64,000 bases of DNA from Bacteroidales bacterium. Lineage in GTDB: Bacteria > Bacteroidota > Bacteroidia > Bacteroidales > Paludibacteraceae. The stretch covers positions 1-64,000 of the forward strand of contig SUXD01000002.1 in NCBI GenBank assembly GCA_015061145.1, read 5' to 3'. The notes beneath the pieces are model-generated. The model was given only the letters and a program-made list of their open reading frames with translations, was not told the DNA's origin and did no database searches. Position numbers and translations under genes: made by a program. The number at the start of each line of letters is the position of its first letter. Position 1 is the first letter of the stretch. Of the stretch, positions 53,396-62,700 are shown piece by piece.

Positions 53396-54317
53396 TTTTA
53401 ATGTGATTTGTTAATTCGTTAGTCATTGTATTAATTATGTTTGTTGTTTCAACAGCCTTTTCTATGGCGTCATTTGTTCTATAAATTGAAACTCCACTTT
53501 CTGTTACGGATAAAATATTTATTCCTGTTTTTATTTTTCCGATAACATTTTTTCCTGTATCGTTTTTCACCAACTGCTGACTTAGACTTTCACCTTTCAT
53601 GTTAGTACCAATGTCGTCAATGGAATTTACAATAGCGACACTTGTTACAACAGATGTCCCTTCCACCAACAAAGCGGCTCCTCCTGTGATTGTACCTATC
53701 ACGGCGGTTCCTACAATCACATCTTGTTTAGTCACTTCGCCAGTATTCGCAGGGTCGGCTCTGCCTTCCAGTCCGTCGGGGTCTTTTATGGTGTTCCATA
53801 CGGTACGCCACCATTCTCCCTCCATACCCGTAGGGTCAATAAACCTCATAGGATTGCTGTTGCAATAACTATACGCCGAATACATCGGATACTTCTCCGT
53901 CAGCGGGTCTGGATTCAGCCAATTCAAGTGAATGGGGTCTCGCTGTCTTGCACCGTGGTCATAGAGCCCTGTTATCGGGTCAAGTTCCATGCCTGTAAAC
54001 TTAAACGGGTTTTCGTAGTCGGTGTTGTGCTCGTCTATAATGGCTTCGCCGTATGGCATATAGCTGATAAACTGGCAGGTCTCGCCGTTTTTGTTCGTCA
54101 TATACGCCGTACTTCCCAAATGGTCGGTATGGAAGAAGAAAATATCATTTTCTTCTTCATTATCAGATACAAAACCATAGCCAGCTTCGGGGTTAGAAAT
54201 GTCTTCTGGTTCTTCCCACTGGAGCGGTGGGCCGGGTACATCGCCTCCTATTAGCCCCCAAGCCCCCTGAAGGGGGATGTGGCAGTGCGTAGAGGACATG
54301 TTGGTGAGGTTTGGCAT
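53385..54317 (-). CDS. Displaced RHS C-terminal fragment 2 with hydrophobic tip
   Basis: 310 residues. The first about 20 are encoded by repeat-like DNA. From GGDVPGPPLQWEEPEDISNP the sequence copies the RHS shell, with the core DHLGSTAYMTNKNGETCQFISYMPYGEA and the delimiter-like YCNSNPMRFIDPTG. The variable tip (about 165-310) starts EGEWWRTVWNTIKDPDGLEG, then a glycine-rich hydrophobic pair of helices (VIVGTAVIGTITGGAALLVEGTSVVTSVAIVN), then a helical tail. It has no export signal and no nuclease motif. It starts 1 base inside the upstream immunity stop and overlaps its own immunity gene by 11 bases. Confidence 0.78.
   Translation of the reverse strand: MPNLTNMSSTHCHIPLQGAWGLIGGDVPGPPLQWEEPEDISNPEAGYGFVSDNEEENDIFFFHTDHLGSTAYMTNKNGETCQFISYMPYGEAIIDEHNTDYENPFKFTGMELDPITGLYDHGARQRDPIHLNWLNPDPLTEKYPMYSAYSYCNSNPMRFIDPTGMEGEWWRTVWNTIKDPDGLEGRADPANTGEVTKQDVIVGTAVIGTITGGAALLVEGTSVVTSVAIVNSIDDIGTNMKGESLSQQLVKNDTGKNVIGKIKTGINILSVTESGVSIYRTNDAIEKAVETTNIINTMTNELTNHIKNEE
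53840..54250 (-). repeat. RHS shell copy in displaced cassette 2
   Basis: This stretch is a diverged copy of the RHS core coding DNA at about 57430-57810 and 55190-55600, from the GDVPGPPLQW codons to the DPTG codons. Boundaries are approximate. Confidence 0.75.
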
Positions 54318-54367
54318 TATTTCTTTATCACTCTTATTCCTTTAGATTCAAAAAAATCAAACATTTC
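54275..54367. repeat. 93-base direct repeat, copy 2
   Basis: It matches 52940-53032 over 93 bases with about 10 differences. The copy includes the 3' end of the membrane-protein gene at 54317 and the first 14 codons or so of the displaced RHS fragment that follows. Right beside it is a CCCCC-TGAA-GGGGG hairpin at 54263-54276. Confidence 0.85.
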
Positions 54368-54748
54368 TTGCTGCTTGTGTTTTCTCATAAAATCAAGAAA
54401 ACTTAAATATGAACTCTGTGCAGTAGATACTTTCATTGTAAAGAATCTCCATTTAACTGAACATTGTCGCAAATCTGTATATGACATATTTAGAATTTGA
54501 TTATATCTTATAACAGCCAACCGTTTCCAAATTCTAAATGGATAGAAATAAACAATTTTATCCTCATAAACATATGTATAATTAAAAAAAGCAGCCAACA
54601 AAATCCATATTAATAATATTATAGCTATGTATATAAAAATATTACTTTCAAACAGCCTTAATATGTTGTAGATAACAAATAAAGCAATCAACATTTCTAC
54701 ACATATTGAGTAAGAAACAATCTTCCATTTATAATTATTGTCCATCAT
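54317..54748 (-). CDS. Probable membrane immunity protein of displaced RHS cassette 1
   Basis: 143 residues. Two membrane segments (about 13-31 and 36-55) are followed by a PH-like beta-rich domain (YVYEDKIVYFYPFRIWKRLAVIRYNQILNMSYTD). It ends FLDFMRKHKQQEMFDFFESKGIRVIKK, shared with the protein at 52982-53395. It starts 14 bases inside the preceding RHS fragment and its TAA overlaps the next ATG by one base. The pairing suggests immunity to the tip encoded upstream; this is inference from position and paralogy. Confidence 0.68.
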   Translation of the reverse strand: MMDNNYKWKIVSYSICVEMLIALFVIYNILRLFESNIFIYIAIILLIWILLAAFFNYTYVYEDKIVYFYPFRIWKRLAVIRYNQILNMSYTDLRQCSVKWRFFTMKVSTAQSSYLSFLDFMRKHKQQEMFDFFESKGIRVIKK

Positions 54749-56171
54749 TATCTATATTATTCACTATTTCACTAGTTGTTGTATTTATAACGTTTGTTGT
54801 TTCTATTGCTTTTATAGCCGCATCATTTGTATTTAATATGATTTTTCCACTTTTGTAAACTGAAGCAGCATCAATTCCAATTTTTACATATTCAACTGCT
54901 TTTTTCCCTGTTTCATTTGGTATCATTTGCTGTGAAATACTTTCGGCATTCTTATCTGCTCCCATGTCATCGATACAATTTACCAATAGTAAACCAGAAA
55001 TAAATGTAAATCCTTCATATACAATACCTGCACCAGTAGCCATTCCTCCTATAGTTGCAAATCCGACTTTCATATCTTGTTTTGTCACTTCACCAGTATT
55101 TGCAGGGTCTGCCTTGCCTTCTAAGCCATCGGGATCTTTAATGACATTCCAAACAGTACGCCACCATTCTCCATCCAATCCTGTAGGGTCAACAAATCCA
55201 ACAGGATTGCTATTGCAATAGTTCCAAGGAGAAAGAGACGGATATTCTTCATAGCGCGGGTCTATAGTAGTAAACCGTGCATCAAAAGGATTATAATACC
55301 GCTGTTCAAAGTAGTATTGTCCCGTTTCTCTGTCTAACTCTTTACCTGTAAACTTAAAAATATTTTGGTCATCAGTATTATTCTCATCCACAATACTTTC
55401 CCCATACGGCATATAGCATACATACTCGCAAGCATTGCCATCTTTATCTGTAAGATAAGAGGTACTTCCTAAATGGTCAGAATGAAAGAAGAAAATATCG
55501 CTTTCTTCCTCGTTATCACTCTTATAGCCGTAGCCTGCCCCTACATTTCCAAGGTCTTCTGGTTCTTCCCATTGGAGGGGCGGGCCGGGCACGTCGCCTT
55601 TTTCGTTAAAGTGCGGCTTGGTGGGCCAGCCGTCGGGCACGTCGTAGTTGCCTAAGGGCTTGTTGGGCAAAGCCGCGCCTGTTATCTCGGGCTCTATATT
55701 CTGCCCTTTTTGCGTAGGCACGCCCGGCGGTATGCCGTTCTGCTTCATATACTCCTGTCGGCTTTCCTCTATCTGCACCATACGCTCGGCATAGTCTTTC
55801 TGTCCTGCCGTCAGGTGAAAATTATTCACGCCGTACACATTGTCAAATTCGCCTGTGCCGAGTTTGGCAGCTATGCGCTGCGAGTTCGAGAAGTAGTGCT
55901 TGGTATAGCGGTCGGCGGTCACAGTCATATAAGGCGATACGTACACGGTGTAGTTGTCTTCGTCGTGGTAGTTAATGCCCTGCGGCGCGCCGTTCACATA
56001 CACCGCTTCCATCGGGCCGTGGCTCTTCACGGTGTGTGTGCCTGTGTGGTCGTAGGTGTAGCGGCTCACGTAGCCGTCATAGTTCAATGAGAGCATACGG
56101 TTCTCCTCGTCCCAAGCCATCTCGCGGTGGGTGCTGTCGGTGGCTATGACTTTATTCATGTTTCCATTCAT
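54735..56171 (-). CDS. Displaced RHS C-terminal fragment 1 with hydrophobic tip
   Basis: 478 residues. From ATDSTHREMAWDEENRMLSL on, it copies the last part of the RHS shell: YD-type repeats, the VYVSPYMTVTADRYTKHYFSNSQRIAAKLG block, an acidic linker, the core DHLGSTSYLTDKDGNACEYVCYMPYGE and the delimiter YCNSNPVGFVDPTG. The tip (about 335-478) starts DGEWWRTVWNVIKDPDGLEG and has a glycine-rich hydrophobic hairpin (VGFATIGGMATGAGIVYEGFTFISGLLLVN), paralogous to the tip at 53385. There is no signal peptide. It overlaps the upstream lipoprotein gene by 20 bases and its immunity gene by 14. Confidence 0.8.
   Translation of the reverse strand: MNGNMNKVIATDSTHREMAWDEENRMLSLNYDGYVSRYTYDHTGTHTVKSHGPMEAVYVNGAPQGINYHDEDNYTVYVSPYMTVTADRYTKHYFSNSQRIAAKLGTGEFDNVYGVNNFHLTAGQKDYAERMVQIEESRQEYMKQNGIPPGVPTQKGQNIEPEITGAALPNKPLGNYDVPDGWPTKPHFNEKGDVPGPPLQWEEPEDLGNVGAGYGYKSDNEEESDIFFFHSDHLGSTSYLTDKDGNACEYVCYMPYGESIVDENNTDDQNIFKFTGKELDRETGQYYFEQRYYNPFDARFTTIDPRYEEYPSLSPWNYCNSNPVGFVDPTGLDGEWWRTVWNVIKDPDGLEGKADPANTGEVTKQDMKVGFATIGGMATGAGIVYEGFTFISGLLLVNCIDDMGADKNAESISQQMIPNETGKKAVEYVKIGIDAASVYKSGKIILNTNDAAIKAIETTNVINTTTSEIVNNIDNDGQ
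55190..56150 (-). repeat. RHS shell copy in displaced cassette 1
   Basis: The DNA is a close copy of about 57420-58370 in the full-length RHS gene; stretches near 55690-55890 read as roughly 90 percent identical to 57900-58100 by eye. The copy ends at the codons for IATDSTHREM. Boundaries are approximate. Confidence 0.85.
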
Positions 56172-56793
56172 GTCGTATAGAATCCAAGGATTCGTCTATT
56201 ATTCTAGCATGATTTGGATAATTTTCTTTAATTAAATCGTAAAGCATTTTTTCGTTATCAGAAAAATTCATATCTGGTCCATCATATATAAAATGCCAAA
56301 ACATATAATTACAACTATCAGGCTTTTTATTTAAATATTCAATCCAGTTATCAAAATCCGACACAATTGAAATCTCTGTATTATCACATAAATAATTGTA
56401 CGCGTCAGCATCCCAAGAAGAAAATTGCGTTATCCCATATATTTTTTCTTTAAACAAATGACTTTCAATATTATCCCCCCCCTCAAAAAGAAATACTATA
56501 TGTGAATATGCTTCATCATATAAATTAGATGAATTTTCTTCTGAAAAACCGTAAATATCGATAAAATCATCAAAATTATCTGGAAATATGTAAAAAAAAT
56601 TAATGTAGTCTTTTTCTCTGAAAAATTTAACCAACGAATCCGCTTTATTGGTAAGAGCGTCTTTTGAATTAATCAAAACATCTCTCTCTGTTGTAGAAAC
56701 AGTGTCAATATTACTTTCATTTCTTTTGTTGGTATTGCCATTACACCCTATAAATAAGAAAGGAATAATAAGATATATTATATTTGCTTTCAT
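56152..56793 (-). CDS. Lipoprotein, probable immunity protein of the full-length RHS toxin
   Basis: 213 residues. A lipoprotein signal (MKANIIYLIIPFLFIGCNGN) gives a lipidated Cys near 17. The rest is an acidic, aromatic alpha/beta protein (FFREKDYINFFYIFPDNFDDFIDIYG). No family is recognised. The ATG overlaps the RHS stop by one base (TAATG), the usual place of an immunity gene. The predicted periplasmic location suggests that the tip acts outside the cytoplasm. It overlaps the displaced fragment at 54735 by 20 bases and is very AT-rich. Confidence 0.72.
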   Translation of the reverse strand: MKANIIYLIIPFLFIGCNGNTNKRNESNIDTVSTTERDVLINSKDALTNKADSLVKFFREKDYINFFYIFPDNFDDFIDIYGFSEENSSNLYDEAYSHIVFLFEGGDNIESHLFKEKIYGITQFSSWDADAYNYLCDNTEISIVSDFDNWIEYLNKKPDSCNYMFWHFIYDGPDMNFSDNEKMLYDLIKENYPNHARIIDESLDSIRHEWKHE

Positions 56794-59700
56794 TATTCTT
56801 CGATATTGTTGTTTATTATTGTTTTTATATTTGTTCCTTCTTGTGATTTTATAAAGATAAGAAGTTCTTTAAATTTTTGACTACTTCCATAAACTGCACC
56901 ATTCCCTTTTTCTGTTCCAGGTAAGTTGCAACCTTCTGTATTCTTTCCATAATTTCCAACATGATATAGAATTGCTCTACTTTTAGGAACGTCTTCATTG
57001 TATAACACAAATGTATTCTTATATTTAGTTCCATTATGCGGTGCTAAATCATAAACACCTTCAGGTATTCTTTTGTCTATTCCACTCTCCTTCGTTGATG
57101 GTCCTGCTGGTTCTAACATATAACCATTTGTATTATTATGACAACCAATAGTATGAAACTCACTGATTGTATAATCAGCCCCTTGTTCTATTCTGTTTTG
57201 AATTATTAATCCGTCTACTTTCTCTGATCGTTCCTGAATAATTGGTACATATTTTCCTAAATTACCACCCCAATTTATTGATTCATTCTCCGTTTTTGCT
57301 CTATACCCTTCATTTAAAAGGTAAATGTCACCGTTATCCACTCCGTCATTCCCTAAATATGTTCCATTTCTAGCATAAAAATCGGCTTTACCATCCATAT
57401 CAATTCTTCCCACTGGATTTGCATGACAATAGCTCATAGGGCTAACATCTGGAAATTGCTCGTATAACGGATCAATTTTCAGCCAGTTGGCAGTTATTGG
57501 ATTGCGCAAGCGCGCGCCATGATTATACAAGCCGGTTTCCCTATCCAACTCCATGCCCGAGAATTTGTACAAATTCTCAAAATCTGTGTTGTTTTCATTT
57601 ACAAGAGCCTCCCCGTACGGCATATAACATACGAACTCACACGCATTTCCATCTTTGTCGGTCAAGTAACTTGTGCTGCCCAAATGGTCAGAGTGAAAAA
57701 AGAAAATATCGTTTTCTTCTTCATTATCAGATACAAAACCATAGCCAGCTTCGGGGTTGCTTATATCTTCGGGTTCCTCCCATTGCAAAGGTGGACCTGG
57801 GACATCGCCTTTCTCGTTAAAGTGTGGCGGCGTAGGCCAGCCGTCGGGCACATCGTAGTTGCCCAGCAGTGCGTTGGGCAGCGCCACGCCCGTTATCTCG
57901 GGCTCTATGTTCTGCCCTTTCTGCGTAGGCACACCCGGAGGTATGCCGTTCTGTTTCATGTACTCCTGACGGCTCTCCTCTATCTGCACCATGCGCTCGG
58001 CATAGTCTTTCTGCCCTGCCGTCAGGTGGAAGTTGTTCACGCCGTACACATTGTCAAACTCGCCCGTGCCCAGCTTGCTCGCTATGCGCTGCGAGTTCGA
58101 AAAGTAGTGCTTGGTGTAGCGGTCGGCCGTCACGGTCATGTAGGGCGAAACGTACACCGTGTAGTTCTCCTCGTCGTGGTAGCTGATGCCCTGCGGTGCG
58201 CCGTTCACATACACCGCCTCCATCGGGCCGTGGCTCTTCACGGTGCGTGTGCCTGTGTGGTCGTAGGTGTAACGAGATACATACCCATCATCATTTAGCG
58301 AGAGCATTCGGTTCTCTTCGTCCCAAGTCATCTCGCGGTGGGTGCTGTCGGTGGCTATCAGCGTAGGGTTGCCATTTTTGTCATATTGGTAACTTGTGCC
58401 ACCTATCTGTGTCACGGCGTTGGGTTTGCTGTGCTCATACACAAAGCGCAGGTCGTGGCTCGCGGCTATGCTGCTGCCCTTCACCGTTTGCGTTTTCTGC
58501 AACGGGTTGCTCATAATGTCGTACGTCATTTGCAGGGTGTAATTCACTGTGTCGCGGCAAGTTCCGTTGGCAGAAATGAGTCTGCTCAAGTCGTCGTAGG
58601 TGTACGCATGGCTGAATGTGCCGCCCAAATCTCCGCCTTGCGGTCTGGCAGTGTTTTTTATCGAGAGAATATTGTCTATCTTGTCGTACGAGTAACTGCA
58701 ATCCATAAAAGCGGCACCTCCCGTGCTGGCTTTCAGCGAGGTGAGCCGCTGGCGCAGCGGGTCGTAGGTGTAGGTGTTCTCCGTGCCGTTGCCGTTGCGC
58801 CTGTACACCACATTGCCGAAATGGTCATAGCCTTGGGCGGTCATTATGGTCGTTTCGTTGCCGTCTTTTTCGGCGGTAATGGCGTTCAGGTTTCCTGCCG
58901 TGTTGTAGCCGTAGGTCACCCGTTCGCCATCGGGATAGACCATTGTGCGGATGCGTCCCCATGTGTCGTAGGCGCTTTCGCTCACATAGGTGCGCACGTC
59001 GGTGGCTGTGAGCATAATGGTGCGGATGGTCTTGGTCACATTGCCCAAGGCGTCGTAGAAGTATTCCGTACCGCCCGAAGCGTCTTGCACCAGCACCAAT
59101 CGTCCGGCACGGTGGTGGTCGGCGCCCGGCGCGCCGTATTCATACTGCACGCGGTTGAAGATGTTTTTCGGGTACTGCACTTCTGTCAATCTTTCGTAGT
59201 CGTACAGATATTTGATACTACCGCCTTTCATGCCGCGCAGATTTGGCGTGGTTTTGGTCAGCAGGTTATTGGCTGCGTCGTAGGTGTATTCCGTCAGTCC
59301 TGCGTCGGGGTGGTTCACGCTGAGTTTGCGCCCGAGTGCGTCGTAGGTGTAGGTGGTGGCGTGTCCGTTAGGGTGCGTCACCGTCAGCAGTTCGCCTAAT
59401 GGGTTGTAGCCGTATTTCACCGTCACATCGCCGTTTGTGCTGTGGCGTGTGGTCTGGGTGGTGCGTCCGCGCAGGTCGGTATAGGTGTCGGTCACATGCC
59501 CCTCGGGGTCGGTGGCGGTGGTTTTCAGCCGGTTGTTCTCCACGGTATATGTGGTTTTGGCGGTGGCGCCGTCGGGCAGCGTGGTTTCCACGGGGCGGTC
59601 GAGGGCGTCGTATCGTGTTTCGGCATAGCCGGCCGGGCGTGTGCCTTCTATGTATGGCAGACTTGTTCTGACTGTTCTGCCGAAAGCGTCAAATACGGGT

Positions 59701-62700
59701 GTACCGCTCATCACATAGCACTTTCCGTGCCCATATACTTCGGCGGTCTGTTTTTGCCCCGTTTCTCGGCCTAGGTTGTCGGCGTATGCGTATGTCTCGG
59801 CTATGCCTTCCGTCATGTTTCTGCGCGTGAGGGCGTATCCTTCTGTCGGGTGGTACTCCATCTGCAAGGTGTAGGTGCCACGCTCTTTCTCGTATGGGGC
59901 TGTCACTTGCACTATTCTGCCTAAATTGTCGTAAAGGTACGAAATTTTTTCGTTGTTGATGTCGGTTGTCTCGGTGGGCACGCCGAATTTATAGTCGTAG
60001 GCAGTTGCAGAAGTGTAGCCGTAGCTGTTTCTGGCGCTTGTAGGCAGGCAATGCAGCACTGGGTCGTAGGTGTAGTCGTAACGCATACGCTCGCCGTTGT
60101 CGTTCATCGGGCGTGTGATGCTGGTCATGTTGCCGTATGCGTCGTAGGTCATGTCATACACCGCCGGTTGTTCGCCGTTGGCGAGCGTCAGTCGCGTGAT
60201 GTCGCCCTTGGCGTTTACCTCGGAGGTGCGGGTGCGGGTGGCGCCGCCTTCCACGGTGACGGATTTCGGCACTCGGCGGTTCGCTATGCCCGTGTGGTAG
60301 CTTACCGACACATTCACGGCGTCGCCCGCTTCGGAGGTGTAGCGCGTCACGTTGCCTATCTCGTCGTAGGTATAGTTTTCGGTGGTGGTTTGTGCCGTGT
60401 TGTCGGTGTAAACCGTTGTTTCTGTTTTAATTACCGCCGGATAGACACCGCCGCTGTTCACCTCTCGGAAATCGTAGGTTGTCCGTTTTTCGGTGAGTTT
60501 GTCGCCGTTGCTGTCAGTAGTCACTTCCGAAACTGGCAAAGAACGGGTGGCATAGCTGTCGTTGAGATAGGTGCTCATAACGGTGCGATATACCGCATCG
60601 CTGTTTTCGGTGTCAATCTGTTTCGTGACGGTCTCGGCAAATCCGTAGGAGGTACGCTCGTAGCGGTCGTAGAGGCCGCCGCTGTAGGCGAATTCCTGCC
60701 GCATGCGGGTAGCGCCGTTCGTCTGGTCGCCGCCTTTTATCTCTGCGCTTTTCATCACATATTTGCTTTGCGGCATCTCGTAGCTGCATGGGGTGCGCTC
60801 GTAGTCGATGGTCATCTCCGCTCCGAGCGGCAGCGTCACAGTTTTCAGCAGGTTGGTACGACCCGTACGGTTCAGACGCGCACGCAGTTCGTCGTCGCTC
60901 TCCGACTCCAGCAGGTCGGGGAATCCGTCGCCGTTGATGTCCTGAAGCGAGTTGAACAGACGGCTCACACTTTGTGATACAGAACCAGAGACAAAGGGAG
61001 TCAATTTTATAAATATGATCGGTATAGCAAACGCTGCATTCGCATGTTCCGACGATGCCGTAGCGCTCGATTGCGAAAAGTCGCCGCCTGTCCACGGGAT
61101 GGTTGCGGCAACAAATCCCGTACCGCTGTTCATGCGGATGCTGCCGTTGTCATAAATATCGGGCAGTCCGTCGCCGTTCACATCGGCAAAAGTGTAACTG
61201 GTGTGCGTGTCGCTGCGCGTGAAATTCACGCCGCCGCCGGCATTGGCTTTTCCGCAAAAAGTGACACTGACAGCCAATCCCGCTCCGTGAGAATCAGTCG
61301 CGGCTTTACCCACAGCCTTATGCCCGAAATATACATTTTCGGTGAAACCATAGCCTAAATTATATCTTACATTCCCGTCTTTATACACCATATCGGGAAG
61401 CCCATCGCCATTGATGTCGTACCACTCGTTTTGCGATTCGGAATCACTATGCGAATAGTTGCCGCTGGCACTGATGCTCGCGCCGCCATGCTTGTTCTCG
61501 TCAGAGGCGAAATCACGCATCTGTTGCCCTATACTTTTAGAAACAGTGGTTGCTTGAGGCTCTCCTTCCGATGAACCGCCAGCTGAAGCACTGACAGAAC
61601 CGCTTATCTGTCGGGCTTCGGCCTGCTGTTCGGGCAAGGTTATGCGGTGTTCAATCTTCAGGTTGCCCAATGCGCCGTCGCTGGAGCAGTAGCGGGCTTT
61701 CACGCTGTTGTCGTTGCGTTCCAGCCATTCTGGGTAGCGGTCGCCGTTCAGGTCGAGCACGGCGGTCTCGGTCGTGCTGGTCGATTTGCTGCTACCATAG
61801 CCTGCGCCGGCTACCGAAACTCCTGCACTCAAGCTGGTCGATTTCGTTTTGCTCTTGCTCAACAGCACGGGAGCGGCCAGTCCGCCGCCATCGGCGGGAT
61901 ATTCCGGCACCTCCACCTCTATCTCGAGGCTGCCCAAACGTGCAGGGCATTGCGTACGTCGTGTCAAGTAAGCGTATTGCGTGACCGACATATATCGTTT
62001 TTCTTTTGCATCGTAGCCCATCACAAAAAAACGCTGGTCGCCGGTGGCGGTCATGTCTATCTCATCGGCAGCAGGAGCGTTGTTGGCATCGAAGGTCATG
62101 CCTTCATATTTATCAGCATCGGTCTGCAACACCGACACATCGATAGGGCTGTCGGCATATTCGTGGTTGCCGTTGTAGGCAAACTGTCCCCAGCCACGGT
62201 ACAGATGCCCGAAATCATCGCTCTGGTTGCGGCTGTAGACGCTAAGGGGCAGGTCATTTATTCTTCGCTTGTTGTAAGTGACTATCTTGCGACCCTCTTT
62301 GTCTTCCAATGTGTCAGCCACAATACGGTACATATTCAGCCACAGTTCAGTCCGTTGCCGTATCTCTTTTTCGAGATACAAGGAACTGTAGATGGTCTTG
62401 CCTTCAAGTTCCGACGCCTTTATAGCATAAACGCCGTTGTCGTTTGTCAGCGGCAAGGGCTGACCTCCTTTTTCTTTGAGCGCCACATGGTGTCTTCCTA
62501 TAAACGGAATGACAGGCAGCGAGCCAAACGATGAGTCGATCCCCTGCAGTTCCATAAAGACCGTATCGGAGGCGTAGGCTTGCTTTCCCGTCAAATGCAC
62601 ATCGGTTGTTGTGATGGTCTGCGCATTAGCAATCGACAGGATGTTGTTGTACATATTGCGCGATGCCGAGAGGCTGATGGTATCTTGTGTGCCGTCTTCC

